A stretch of DNA of 64,000 bases. It comes from Nocardioides sp. (GTDB taxonomy: Bacteria; Actinomycetota; Actinomycetes; Propionibacteriales; Nocardioidaceae). Of this stretch, positions 33,463 through 44,034 are shown piece by piece. Location of the stretch: positions 1 to 64,000 of the forward strand of contig PBYI01000009.1 in NCBI GenBank assembly GCA_002729525.1, written 5' to 3'. How positions within the stretch are numbered: the first letter of the stretch is position 1; every line of letters starts with the position of its first letter. The notes beneath the pieces were generated by a model. That model saw only the letters and a list, made by a program, of their open reading frames with translations. It had not been told where the DNA came from and searched no databases. The translations under genes and the position numbers were made by a program.

Positions 33463-34314
33463 GTGGGGTCGTTCCGCTTCCTGCTGAGCCGCCGGTGGCT
33501 GCTCTTCGCCGTCGTCGTCGTCGTCCTCGCGTACGCCGCGTGGCTGCTGGGCGAGTGGCAGTTCGGACGCCTCGACGAGCGTCGCGCCAGCAACACCGTC
33601 GTGGAGACCAACGAGAACGCCGCGCCCGCGCCGGTCGGCGACGTGCTGCTCCCGCCGGGCGCCGACGGCCCGCTGCCCGGCGACCGCGAGTGGCGCACCG
33701 TGACCGCGACCGGCACCTACGCCGTCGAGGACACCGTCATCGTCCGCTACCGCACCCGCGACGGCGTCGCGGGCGTCGACGTGGTCGTGCCCCTGGTGAC
33801 CGCCGACGGCACCGCGGTCGTCGTCGACCGCGGCTGGCTGCGCACCGAGAACCGCGGCACCGCCGACCCCGAGGACGTCCCCGCTCCCCCGTCCGGCACC
33901 GTCACCGTCACCGGGTGGGCGCGCGTCGACGGCACCGGCGAGAGCACCGAGGTCCAGGACAACTCCGTCCGCGCGATCAGCTCGACCGAGATCGGCGAGG
34001 CGCTCGACCTGCCGACGTACGTCGGCTTCGTCGATCTCGCCACCGAGGACCCCGCCCCGGCGACGTCCCTGGAGACCACCGAGCTGCCCGACCTGGGCGA
34101 GGGGCCGCACTTCTTCTACGGCCTGCAGTGGTGGTTCTTCGGCGTCCTCGCCGTCGTCGGCTTCGGCTACCTGGCGTACGACGAGCGCCGGCGCGGTCCG
34201 CGCGGCGACCGGTCGGGTGGGTCGGGCGGCCCGGGCGGCCCGGCTGAGAAGCCGCAGCGCGAGCGGCGCACGCAGGTGCCGTCGGAGTTCCAGCGGCAGC
34301 GCAAGCCCCGCTGA
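33463..34314 (+). CDS. SURF1 family protein (cytochrome oxidase biogenesis)
   Basis: A 283-residue protein with an N-terminal helix (about 10-30), an extracytoplasmic domain and a C-terminal helix (about 222-243), the normal SURF1 layout. Signature stretches are LGEWQFGRLDER, VTATGTYAVEDT, VVVPLVTADGTAVVVDRGWL and HFFYGLQWWFFG. SURF1 helps insert heme A into cytochrome aa3 oxidase; the heme A synthase CtaA is encoded at 55 kb. A disordered basic tail of about 40 residues ends the protein. GTG follows TAGGTT by 6 bases. Confidence 0.92.
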   Translation: MGSFRFLLSRRWLLFAVVVVVLAYAAWLLGEWQFGRLDERRASNTVVETNENAAPAPVGDVLLPPGADGPLPGDREWRTVTATGTYAVEDTVIVRYRTRDGVAGVDVVVPLVTADGTAVVVDRGWLRTENRGTADPEDVPAPPSGTVTVTGWARVDGTGESTEVQDNSVRAISSTEIGEALDLPTYVGFVDLATEDPAPATSLETTELPDLGEGPHFFYGLQWWFFGVLAVVGFGYLAYDERRRGPRGDRSGGSGGPGGPAEKPQRERRTQVPSEFQRQRKPR

Positions 34315-34333
34315 CGCCTGTCCGGCGGCCGGC

Positions 34334-35113
34334 TCAGAGCGCTCGGGTGAGCCCGCCGTCGACCGGCAGCATCACGCCCGTCAGGAACGACGCCGCCGGC
34401 GAGAGCACGAACGCCGCCACCCGGCCGAACTCGTCCGGCTCGCCGTAGCGCCCCAGCGGGATCGCCGACTCCGCGCGCGCCCGGGCGGCCGCAGGGTCGT
34501 CGGTCCGGTCGTCGAGCCACTGCACGCGCTCGGTCCCGATGCGACCCGGCAGCAGGGCGTTGACCCGGATGCCGCGCGGGCCGAGCTCGTCGGCGAGCTG
34601 CTTGGCGACCATGCCGAGCCCGGGACGTAGACCGTTGGAGGCCGCCAGGTGGGCGATCGGGGCCTTCACGCTCGTCGACAGCACCAGCGCGATCGAACCG
34701 CCGTCGTCGAGCGCCGCGGCGACGGTGCGGGCGAGCCGGACCGTGCCGAGGAAGACCGACTCGAAGGCGTCGCGCCACTGCTCGTCGGTGGTGCCGGTGA
34801 CCGAGCCGGGCGGTGGGCCACCGACCGAGACCAGGGCGGCATCGAGACGTCCCCACCGCTCGCGCGCGGCCGCGACGAGCGCGTCCGCCGACACGGGGTC
34901 GGCGTTGTCGGCGACCACCGTCAGGACGGGGTCCTCCCCCGTGCCGGGAGCAATCGCGCGCAACTCGCCCGCCGCGGAGGCGAGCCGGTCCGCCGTGCGG
35001 CCCGACAGCACGACCCGGGCGCCGTCGGCGACCAGTGCCCGGGCGGTCGCGAGGCCGAGGCCGCCTGACCCGCCGGTCACCAGGACCACGCGGCCGTCGA
35101 GTCCGAGATCCAT
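34334..35113 (-). CDS. SDR family protein lacking the catalytic Tyr and Lys
   Basis: A 259-residue classical-fold SDR. The cofactor motif TGGSGGLG (13-20) is intact and the active-site Ser146 is kept (LVLSTSV). The expected YxxxK is HLAASNGLRPG: Leu156 stands for Tyr and Asn160 for Lys, and NNAG is replaced by VSVGGP. A subgroup of SDRs with the LxxSN form exists, so this is a lineage feature rather than a sequencing error. Reductase activity by the normal mechanism is unlikely. The C-terminal PGRIGT and TGVMLPVDGGLTRAL are normal. It is 43 bases downstream of the ABC exporter gene. Confidence 0.85.
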   Translation of the reverse strand: MDLGLDGRVVLVTGGSGGLGLATARALVADGARVVLSGRTADRLASAAGELRAIAPGTGEDPVLTVVADNADPVSADALVAAARERWGRLDAALVSVGGPPPGSVTGTTDEQWRDAFESVFLGTVRLARTVAAALDDGGSIALVLSTSVKAPIAHLAASNGLRPGLGMVAKQLADELGPRGIRVNALLPGRIGTERVQWLDDRTDDPAAARARAESAIPLGRYGEPDEFGRVAAFVLSPAASFLTGVMLPVDGGLTRAL

Positions 35114-35156
35114 CGGTGGCGCTCCTTCGAGTAGTGCGGCTGTCTGCGACCCGCCG

Positions 35157-37115
35157 TCAGGCGGAGGCCTCGACGGCTTCGAGTGCGGCTTCGGGTGCGG
35201 CTTCGGGTGCGGCTTCGGGTGCGGCGTCGGGCGCGGCGTCGGGCGCGCCGTGGGCGAACTGGGTGCGGTAGAGGTCGGCGTACAGACCCTCGCGGGCGAG
35301 CAGCTCCTCGTGCGTACCGCGCTCCACGACCCGCCCGGCCTCGAGCACCAGGATCTGGTCGGCGTTGCGCACCGTCGAGAGCCGGTGGGCGATGACCAGC
35401 GAGGTGCGACCCTCCAGCGCGGCGTCGAGCGCGCGCTGCACGGCCGCCTCGGACTCGGAGTCGAGGTGCGCGGTCGCCTCGTCGAGCACGACGATCGCCG
35501 GCGCCTTGAGCAGCAGCCGCGCGATGGCCAGCCGCTGCCGCTCGCCGCCCGACAGCCGGTAGCCGCGGTCGCCGACGACGGTGTCGAGCCCGTCGGGCAG
35601 TGCCCGGACGAGACCGGCGACCTGGGCCGACTCCAGCGCCTCCCAGATCTGGTCGTCGGTCGCGCCGGGGCGGGCGTAGCGCAGGTTCGACCCGATGGTG
35701 TCGTGGAACATGTGGGCGTCCTGGGTGACGTAGCCGACGGTGTCCTCGAGCGACTGCAGCGTCGCGTCGCGGACGTCGAGCCCGCCGACCCGCACGGCGC
35801 CGCCGTCGACGTCGTACAGGCGGGCGACGAGGTGGGTCACGGTCGTCTTGCCGGCGCCGGACGGTCCGACGAGGGCGACCATCTGTCCCGGCTCGGCCAC
35901 CAGGTCGACACCGTGCAGCACCGGCGCGTGCTCGGCGCTCTCCCCCGAGGTGCGCATGACGCCCTCCAGCGAGGCGAGCGTGGCGGCGTCGGCCCGCGGG
36001 TAGGTGAACCGTACGTCGTCCAGCTCCAGACGGGCGGCGCCTACCGGCACGGGGCGGGCGTCGGGCTTCTCCTCGATCATCGACGGCAGGTCGAGCACCT
36101 CGAAGACCCGCTCGAAGCTCACCAGCGCGGTCATCACGTCGATGCGCACGTTGGACAGCCCCTGCAGCGGCCCGAGCAGTCGCAGCAGCAGCGTGGCGAG
36201 GGCGAGCAGGGTGCCGACGGTCAGCGCGTCGCTGATGGCGAGCTGACCGCCGACGCCGTAGACGAGAGCGGTGGCGATCGCCGGCACCGCGACCATCGCC
36301 GCACCGAAGACGCGGGTGATGAGGCTGATCCGGACGCCGAGGTCGCGCACCACGCCGGCCTTGGAGGCGAACAGGTCGTCCTCCTCGTCGCGGCGGCCGA
36401 AGAGCTTGAGCAGCATGGCGCCGCCGACGTTGAAGCGCTCGGTCATCATCGAGCCGAGGTCGGCGTTGCCGTCCATCTGCTGGCGGGTGAGCCCGGCGAG
36501 GCGGCCGCCCACCCACCGCGAGACCAGGAACAGGATCGGGAAGAGCGCCAGGCAGAGCAGGGTGACCTGCCAGCTCAGCGCGATCATCGCGACGCCGACC
36601 ACCACGACCGCAATCACGTTGCTGACGGTCGAGGAGAGCGTGCTGGTGAAGGCCCGCTGGGCGCCGATGACGTCGTTGTTGAGCCGGGAGACGAGCGCGC
36701 CGGTCTGGGTGCGGGTGAAGAACGCCAGCGACTGGCGCTGCACGTGGGCGAAGACCTCCGTGCGCAGGTCGTAGATCAGGCCCTCGCCGATCCGTGACGA
36801 CAGCCAGCCGGCCAGCACGGTGAGCCCCGCGCCGACGAGCGCCATCCCGGCCATCGCCAGCGCGAGCACGGTGACCAGCGAGCGGTCGCCGGCGATGATG
36901 CCGTCGTCAACGATCCGCTGCACCAGCAGTGGCGTGACGACTACCGTGGCCGCGTCGACCACGGTGACCGCCAGGAAGAACGAGATGATCCGTCGGTGCG
37001 GCCTGGCGAACCGCAGGATGCGGCGCACGGTGCCGCGCTCGACGCGGTTGGGGACCGACTTGCGGTCCGACCGCAGGTGGCGCCAGGCGTCACGGTTGGG
37101 GTGCATGGAGGACAT
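35157..37115 (-). CDS. ABC exporter, fused permease and ATPase (MDR type)
   Basis: A 652-residue half-transporter: six membrane helices in about residues 40-320, then an ATPase domain (about 360-620) with Walker A GPSGAGKTT, Q-loop YVTQDAHMF, signature RLSGGERQR, Walker B VVLDEATAHLD and switch IAHRL. It should work as a homodimer exporting lipids or drugs. The last 30 residues are an Ala/Pro/Glu tail built from a 12-bp tandem repeat. ATG at 37115 has AGGAGGTG upstream. It is followed by the SDR gene and may share its transcript. Confidence 0.93.
   Translation of the reverse strand: MSSMHPNRDAWRHLRSDRKSVPNRVERGTVRRILRFARPHRRIISFFLAVTVVDAATVVVTPLLVQRIVDDGIIAGDRSLVTVLALAMAGMALVGAGLTVLAGWLSSRIGEGLIYDLRTEVFAHVQRQSLAFFTRTQTGALVSRLNNDVIGAQRAFTSTLSSTVSNVIAVVVVGVAMIALSWQVTLLCLALFPILFLVSRWVGGRLAGLTRQQMDGNADLGSMMTERFNVGGAMLLKLFGRRDEEDDLFASKAGVVRDLGVRISLITRVFGAAMVAVPAIATALVYGVGGQLAISDALTVGTLLALATLLLRLLGPLQGLSNVRIDVMTALVSFERVFEVLDLPSMIEEKPDARPVPVGAARLELDDVRFTYPRADAATLASLEGVMRTSGESAEHAPVLHGVDLVAEPGQMVALVGPSGAGKTTVTHLVARLYDVDGGAVRVGGLDVRDATLQSLEDTVGYVTQDAHMFHDTIGSNLRYARPGATDDQIWEALESAQVAGLVRALPDGLDTVVGDRGYRLSGGERQRLAIARLLLKAPAIVVLDEATAHLDSESEAAVQRALDAALEGRTSLVIAHRLSTVRNADQILVLEAGRVVERGTHEELLAREGLYADLYRTQFAHGAPDAAPDAAPEAAPEAAPEAALEAVEASA
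35179..35250 (-). repeat. Six 12-bp tandem repeats in the ABC exporter C-terminus
   Basis: Six units of TCGGGTGCGGCT (with small changes) run from 35179 to 35250, encoding repeats of Ala-Pro-(Asp/Glu)-Ala at the extreme C-terminus. Units 2 and 3 are identical, indicating recent slippage or expansion. The unit length keeps the frame. Confidence 0.9.
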
Positions 37116-37188
37116 CGACGTCCACCTCCTGTTCTCCTGCGCGCCCGCTCACCGGGGCCTGGTCGGACCGCGTCGGACCGGGCCGGTG

Positions 37189-37983
37189 TCAGGCCTGCGC
37201 GCCCATCAGCGCCGCCATCTCGCGGAACCGACGGGTCTGGGCCTCTCGCTCGAGGCGCCGCTGGTCGTCGAGGGTCCGCTCGGCGGCCCCCTTCAGCAGT
37301 GCCGTGGTCTCCCGCACCGCTCCCGGGAGCGGCGCGGTGAGGGCGGTGACGAGTGCGTCGACCGTGGCGTCGAGCTCGGTGCCCGGCACCGTGCTCAGCA
37401 CCAGCCCGATCGCAGCGGCCTCCTCGGCCGGCACGTTGCGGGCGGTGGCGCAGATCTCCAGCGCCCTCGCGTAGCCAACCGCCTCGACCAGCGGCTTTGT
37501 TCCCGTCAGGTCGGGCACCAGGCCGAGGGCCGCCTCCTTCATGCAGAAGAACGACTCCTCGGCGGCGACCCGCAGGTCGCAGGCCAGCGCGAGCTGGAAG
37601 CCCGCGCCGATGGCGTAGCCCTCGACGACCGCGATCGACACGAACCGCGGGTCCATCAGCCAGGTGAATCCCTGCTGGTAGGCGTCGATCGTGGCCGACA
37701 TGGTCGCGTCGTCGGCGACCAGGAGGTCGGCGACGGACTCCTGGCCGTCACTGCCGCCGGGCATCAGGAGCCGACGGTCGAGGCCGGCGGAGAAGATGCC
37801 GTTGGCCCCGCGCACCACGACGACGCGGACGTCCTCGGGGATTCCCTCGCCGAGCCGGGCCAGCGTGCGCCACATCGTCGGCGTCTGCGCGTTGCGGACG
37901 TCGGGGCGGTGCAGCGTGATGGTCGCGACGGCACCGTCGACGACGTACTGCAGACCAGCGGTCTCGAGCTCTTCGGGAGTCAT
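37189..37983 (-). CDS. Enoyl-CoA hydratase/isomerase family protein
   Basis: A 264-residue crotonase-fold enzyme. The first oxyanion element is GIFSAGLDRRLLM and the second AVVEGYAIGAGFQLALACDLRVA; the region with the usual catalytic Glu is FCMKEAALGLVPDLTGT. It may hydrate or isomerise a CoA thioester in fatty-acid or amino-acid breakdown; the exact substrate is not visible. The short start (ATG 37983) is chosen because TAGACT lies 8 bases before it. Confidence 0.88.
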   Translation of the reverse strand: MTPEELETAGLQYVVDGAVATITLHRPDVRNAQTPTMWRTLARLGEGIPEDVRVVVVRGANGIFSAGLDRRLLMPGGSDGQESVADLLVADDATMSATIDAYQQGFTWLMDPRFVSIAVVEGYAIGAGFQLALACDLRVAAEESFFCMKEAALGLVPDLTGTKPLVEAVGYARALEICATARNVPAEEAAAIGLVLSTVPGTELDATVDALVTALTAPLPGAVRETTALLKGAAERTLDDQRRLEREAQTRRFREMAALMGAQA

Positions 37984-38052
37984 GCCCGGGAGTCTAGGGA
38001 CGACCGCCGACGTGCTCACGGCACCAGGGTCGGACCTCGACCGAGGTCGAGG

Positions 38053-39651
<1,599 letters not shown>

Positions 39652-39747
39652 GTCGTGGCCGATGATCGCAAGGTCGGCACCGTCGGCGCACATCGCGAGC
39701 CGGGGCGCGCGGGGCACCGTGACGCACCTCACCGTCGAGGCGCGCCC

Positions 39748-40656
39748 TCACCAGCCGAGCAGTGCCTCGACGTGCGGGAAGAGCCGCTGGAGCGAGCGGA
39801 GGTACGGCGCCACCGCGGGGTGCCGGAACTTCGACTCCAGGGGTCCGTCGGAGCCGTCGACGCGGGCCAGCGCCCACTCGGCGCGGCTCATCGCGGTGTA
39901 GACCGCCGTCACCCGGGCGCCGAGGAGCACGTCGTCGAGGTGTGCGACGCCGTCGGGCAGCCCCATCAGGTAGGCCTCGAGCAGCGGGTCGAACTCCTCG
40001 CGGGTGCCGAGGGCGAGATAGCCGAGGTCTCCGCCGACGGGTCCGTGGCCGAGCGTCCCCCAGTCGACGGCGAGCGCCTCGTCGCCGAGTCGTCCGGGCA
40101 CGTTCTGGTGCGTCGGGTCGCCGTGCTGTGGCACCGGCGGGAGCGCGTCGAGCCGGTCGAGGAACTCCTCGCGCCGGGCCCACAGCGCGGAGGCGACGTC
40201 GGCGGCGCTGGTGCGGGCCAGGGTCGGCCACCCGCCGGCCGTGCGCGCGGTGCGGGCGAGCCGGTCGCGCAGGAGGTCGCGGGCGAGGAACTGCGGACGG
40301 GGCAGGTCGCACCCGGCGAACCGGCCGAGCGCGTGCGCCACGAACAGCCCGCTCAGGGAGGCGTCCTCGACCCACTCGCGCACGATCGTGACGCCCTCGG
40401 CGTCCTCCTCGACGGCTGCAGGGAGCGAGCGCAGCCCGGGGGTCGCGGTCACCAGGCCGGTGAGCAGCACGTCGGCCTCACGGCGCCAGTACGCCGCGTG
40501 CGCGGGGTCGGCCAGCTCCACCGGGTCGCCCGGTGCGGGCGGCGCGACGCGCTTGATGACCACCGGACGGTCGCCCTCGGCGGCACGCCACACCCCGACC
40601 GTCGACGGTCCGGTGCCACCCGGCAGGGCCAGCCAGTCCGGCTCGGGCTGCCACAT
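39748..40656 (-). CDS. APH-fold phosphotransferase
   Basis: A 302-residue kinase-like protein of the aminoglycoside/choline phosphotransferase fold. The Brenner motif is PQHGDPTHQN and the metal-binding motif AVDWGTLGHGPVGGDLG. The N-lobe Lys is in RPVVIKRVAPP. The substrate is unknown; similarity to resistance enzymes is only at fold level, and there is no reason to call it a resistance gene. ATG follows TACGCT by 9 bases (leaderless). Confidence 0.86.
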   Translation of the reverse strand: MWQPEPDWLALPGGTGPSTVGVWRAAEGDRPVVIKRVAPPAPGDPVELADPAHAAYWRREADVLLTGLVTATPGLRSLPAAVEEDAEGVTIVREWVEDASLSGLFVAHALGRFAGCDLPRPQFLARDLLRDRLARTARTAGGWPTLARTSAADVASALWARREEFLDRLDALPPVPQHGDPTHQNVPGRLGDEALAVDWGTLGHGPVGGDLGYLALGTREEFDPLLEAYLMGLPDGVAHLDDVLLGARVTAVYTAMSRAEWALARVDGSDGPLESKFRHPAVAPYLRSLQRLFPHVEALLGW

Positions 40657-40730
40657 GTCCAGCAGCGTAGGGCCAGGTCAGGCGCAGGTGTGGGACCTTG
40701 GGGCCTCCGAGGCAGCTCAGCCGAGGCCGC

Positions 40731-42293
40731 TCAGCCGAGGTCGCGGCGGCACAGGACGACGTACGACGCCGCCCAGGCGAGCGCGGCGACGACCAGCAGG
40801 CCGACGACCGGACCCCACGCGTAGGCCTCCGCCGGCGCCAGCGGGAGGTGGTCGTACGGCGACAGCCCCTGCGCCCAGCCGGGGACCCGCCAGGCCTCGC
40901 CGAAGAGCAGCACCACGACCGACCAGGCCAGCACCGCCCAGCCCAGCGCGGAGGCGCGACCGCCGAGGGCGTGACCGAGCGCGGCGACGCCGGCGAGCAC
41001 CAACAGCGGCACGACCTGCACGAGCGTCGGCGCCGCGTAGTGCGCCGCGTCGCCCGCCTCGCCGGTCACCACGGCGTACCCGACGAACACCCCGAGCCAC
41101 GCCGCCACGACCACCGCGACCGAGCCCGCCACCGTCGCCGCGACGTGCGCGCCGAGCCACCGGCCGCGCGCGAGCGGCTGGGCCAGCAGCAGCTCGCCCC
41201 GTCCGCTCTCCTCCTCGCCCTTCGCCCGCAGGGCGGAGGAGACGGTGAAGCCGCCGGCGATGAGCGCGAGCATCACCGCGGTGGTGCCGTAGTAGCCGGC
41301 GACCAGGTCGTCGCCGCCCCCGAACAGCGCCTGGGAGGACTCCCCGATCAGCTCGCGGGCGGAGTCGCCGATGGTGCCGTAGGCGAGCCCGGTGAGCAGC
41401 AGGCCCAGCGTCCAGCCGACGACCGCGGGGCGCTGGAGCCGCCACGTCAGTCCGAGCGGGCCGGACAGCGACCGTCCCCCGCGAGCCGGACCCGGCGACG
41501 CCGCCCGCAGCCCGCTGCCGATGTCGCGCCGCTCGAACGCCGCCACCGCACCGGCCGCGACCGGCACCGCCGCGAGCACCAGCAGCGCCGCCGGCCACCA
41601 GCGCAGGCCGGAGAACGCGTGCATGGCCTGGTACCAGCCGATGGGGCTGAGCCAGGACAGCCCGTTCTCCGCGACGTCGCCGACCGCCCGCAGCGCGAAC
41701 GCCGCGCCGATCACCGCACCGGTCGCGCCCCAGACCGCGCGACCCGTCGAGAACACCTGGGCGGCCAGCAGCGCGACCGTCGCCAGCAGGAGGCCGGCGA
41801 GTGCCAGGCCGACGCCCAGGGCCGCAGAGTCGGCGAGCGCCAGGCCGTACGACGCCAGGCTCGCGGCCACCAGGACACCGAGCACGACGTTGGCGAGGGT
41901 CGCCACCACCATGGCCGCGACCAGCGGCGCCCGGCGCGGCACGGCGGCCGCGCGCACGAGCTCGTCGCGACCGGACTCCTCCTCGCCGCGGGTGTGCCGC
42001 ACGACCAGCATCGTGCTCATCAGGCCGGCCAGCACCACGCCGTACGCCGTCGACTGCCAGGCCACCTGTCCGCCCACCGTGTCCAGGGCGCGGGCGGGTC
42101 CGGCCATCGCGACGAACGCAGCGTTGCCCTCCATCGCCGCGGCCGCCTGGTCGAGCTCGGCCTGGGTCGCGTAGAGGCCGTCGATGCTGACCGCCTGGGT
42201 GCAGTAGAGGAGTGTGCCGGCGACCCACCACGCCGGCAGCGCCCAGCGGTCGCGGCGCAGGTGCGCTCGGACCAGGGTGCCGACGGCACTCAC
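40731..42293 (-). CDS. ABC-2 exporter permease (polyketide-antibiotic exporter type)
   Basis: A 520-residue membrane protein with about twelve helices in two similar halves. Each half has a motif EEESGR(D/G)EL ([15 protein letters not shown] and [14 protein letters not shown]), typical of the large permeases in antibiotic-type exporters. It pairs with the ATPase encoded just upstream. GTG overlaps the ATPase stop by 4 bases. Substrate unknown. Confidence 0.9.
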   Translation of the reverse strand: MSAVGTLVRAHLRRDRWALPAWWVAGTLLYCTQAVSIDGLYATQAELDQAAAAMEGNAAFVAMAGPARALDTVGGQVAWQSTAYGVVLAGLMSTMLVVRHTRGEEESGRDELVRAAAVPRRAPLVAAMVVATLANVVLGVLVAASLASYGLALADSAALGVGLALAGLLLATVALLAAQVFSTGRAVWGATGAVIGAAFALRAVGDVAENGLSWLSPIGWYQAMHAFSGLRWWPAALLVLAAVPVAAGAVAAFERRDIGSGLRAASPGPARGGRSLSGPLGLTWRLQRPAVVGWTLGLLLTGLAYGTIGDSARELIGESSQALFGGGDDLVAGYYGTTAVMLALIAGGFTVSSALRAKGEEESGRGELLLAQPLARGRWLGAHVAATVAGSVAVVVAAWLGVFVGYAVVTGEAGDAAHYAAPTLVQVVPLLVLAGVAALGHALGGRASALGWAVLAWSVVVLLFGEAWRVPGWAQGLSPYDHLPLAPAEAYAWGPVVGLLVVAALAWAASYVVLCRRDLG

Positions 42294-43219
42294 GAGGTCG
42301 CTCCCGGTGGCGACGGCGTCGCCGGGACCGCGTCCCCGTAGTGGCGCAGGAACAGCTCCTCCAGCGTCGGCGGCTGGCACACCAGCGAGGTCACGCCGAC
42401 GGACGTGAGCGCGCGCAGCAGGCCGTCGAGGGCCGGGGTGTCGACCTCGCAGACCACGCGGTGGCCGTCGACCTCGAGGTCGTGGATGCCCGGTACGCCG
42501 GCCAGGGCGGGTGGGTCGCCCGCCAGCTCGGCCTGCACCGACGTACGGGTCAGGTGGCGCAGGTCGTCGAGCGTGCCGCTCTCGACCGTGCGGCCGTTGC
42601 GGATGATGCTCACCCGGTCTGCCAGGTGCTCCACCTCGGCCAGGATGTGGCTGCTCAGCAGCACCGCGCAGCCCTGCTCGCGGCGCTCGCGCACGCACTC
42701 GGTGAAGGTCGCCTCCATCAGCGGGTCCAGCCCGGACGTCGGCTCGTCGAGGACGAGCAGCTCGACGTCGGCCGCGAGCGCTGCGACCAGCGCGACCTTC
42801 TGCCGGTTGCCCTTGGAGTAGGAGCGTCCGCGCTTGGTCGGGTCGAGCTCGAACCGCTCCACCAGCTCGGCCCGGCGCTGCTCGTCGACGCCACCGTGCA
42901 GGCGGGCGAGGAGGTCGATCGTCTCGCCGCCGGTCAGGTGCGGCCACAGCGCCACGTCGCCCGGGACGTAGGCGAGTCGCCGGTGCAGCGCCGCCGCGTC
43001 GCGCCACGGGTCGCCGCCCAGCAGCGTCACCTGTCCGGCGCCGGCGCGCAGCAGCCCCAGCACCACCCGGATCGTCGTCGACTTGCCGGCGCCGTTGGGA
43101 CCCAGGAACCCGTGCACCTCCCCCGGGACCACCGTGAGGTCGAGGCCGTCGAGCGCCCGGAACGAGCCGAACGTCTTCACCAGGCCGTGCACGTCGAGCG
43201 CGGGCTGTGGGGTGCTCAC
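42290..43219 (-). CDS. ABC exporter ATP-binding protein
   Basis: A 309-residue ATPase with Walker [10 protein letters not shown], the variant signature YSKGNRQKV (in place of LSGGQ) and Walker [13 protein letters not shown] followed by SSHILAEVE. The SKGNRQK signature is usual for this exporter subfamily. About 80 C-terminal residues form an accessory domain. The GTG start follows GATACT (a near TAnnnT box) by 7 bases. Permease and ATPase are translationally coupled. Confidence 0.93.
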   Translation of the reverse strand: MSTPQPALDVHGLVKTFGSFRALDGLDLTVVPGEVHGFLGPNGAGKSTTIRVVLGLLRAGAGQVTLLGGDPWRDAAALHRRLAYVPGDVALWPHLTGGETIDLLARLHGGVDEQRRAELVERFELDPTKRGRSYSKGNRQKVALVAALAADVELLVLDEPTSGLDPLMEATFTECVRERREQGCAVLLSSHILAEVEHLADRVSIIRNGRTVESGTLDDLRHLTRTSVQAELAGDPPALAGVPGIHDLEVDGHRVVCEVDTPALDGLLRALTSVGVTSLVCQPPTLEELFLRHYGDAVPATPSPPGATS

Positions 43220-43266
43220 GCCTCCAGTATCGACCTGGCAGCCGGGCCGTGGGGAGGTCGCGCCGA

Positions 43267-43425
43267 CCCGGTCGTCGAGCGGCCGCTCCGGCCGTCGAGC
43301 AGCCCTCCCGGTCGTCGAGCAGCCCGGACGGCTCACGCCGTCTCGATACGGCCGCTGCGCTCCTGCGTCGCTCCGCGACCTACTCGACGACCGGGGTCGG
43401 CGGCTTCCTACTCGACGACCGGGGG
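43267..43425. repeat. Cluster of CCGGTCGTCGAG / CTACTCGACGACCGG repeats
   Basis: Inverted copies face each other: CCGGTCGTCGAGC at 43268-43280, CGGCCGTCGAGCAGCCC near 43289, CCGGTCGTCGAGCAGCCC near 43308, then the full unit 43339-43394 and a further CTACTCGACGACCGGGG at 43409-43425. The unit at 43339 matches that at 185-238. The last copy runs into the release-factor gene and supplies its stop codon. Confidence 0.85.
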
Positions 43426-44034
43426 CACGTTGACCACGTCCACCCGCAGCGCGCACGCGTCGAGGACGGCCCGCTCGAGGGTGTCGCGGCGCGGCTCGGG
43501 CACGTCGAGCACCTCGTGGAGCAGGGTCAACCCGCGCAGGCGCGGGTCGCCGAGTGTCTCGCCGAGGCCGCTGCGGTCGCCGCCGCCCACCAACGGCCCG
43601 TCCAGCCCGGCGAGCAGGCGCGCGGCGTGGTCGGCGGCGGCCTCGTAGGCCACCCGGGCCTGGTTGGCCCGCCGCCGGGCGAACCGCTGCTGCGACTGCC
43701 CGCCTGCCTTGGTCCGGCCCTGCACGTGCCGTCGGCCGACCTTCGACTCCACCATTCGGGCGCCGGAGAGCCGGGCGACCGCGAAGCCACCCTTGCGCAC
43801 GATCAGCAGCCCCCAGTCGGCCGGTACGGCGGCCCGCGCGGCGTCGGCGCAGGCTGCCGCCTCCGGCGGTCCGTCGTACGACGCCGCGAACGGCAGCCGC
43901 GCCTCGAAGGTCGACCCATCCTCGCCGCGTCCGGCCAGCGCGCCGCCACGCACCTCCAGCACCGATCCGCCGTGGCGGTCGCCGAAGTTGCTCGTCCACC
44001 TCTCCCACCGGTCGGCGGGCACGAGCACCCTCAC
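43408..44034 (-). CDS. Actinobacterial Vms1-like release factor (acVLRF1 type)
   Basis: A 208-residue protein of the VLRF1 family, an eRF1-like peptidyl-tRNA hydrolase thought to free stalled chains during ribosome quality control. The catalytic loop is [20 protein letters not shown] (103-122), with Gly111-Gly112-Gln113 recalling the release-factor GGQ; other members have variants of it. N-terminal [13 protein letters not shown] fits the family. GTG at 44034 overlaps the GNAT stop by 4 bases. The last residues (PPVVE) and the TAG stop are encoded by the intergenic repeat. Confidence 0.87.
   Translation of the reverse strand: MRVLVPADRWERWTSNFGDRHGGSVLEVRGGALAGRGEDGSTFEARLPFAASYDGPPEAAACADAARAAVPADWGLLIVRKGGFAVARLSGARMVESKVGRRHVQGRTKAGGQSQQRFARRRANQARVAYEAAADHAARLLAGLDGPLVGGGDRSGLGETLGDPRLRGLTLLHEVLDVPEPRRDTLERAVLDACALRVDVVNVPPVVE

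Noticed and set aside
39748..40656. Aminoglycoside resistance gene
   Set aside because: Only the APH fold motifs are shared; many such kinases act on other substrates and the setting is chromosomal housekeeping.
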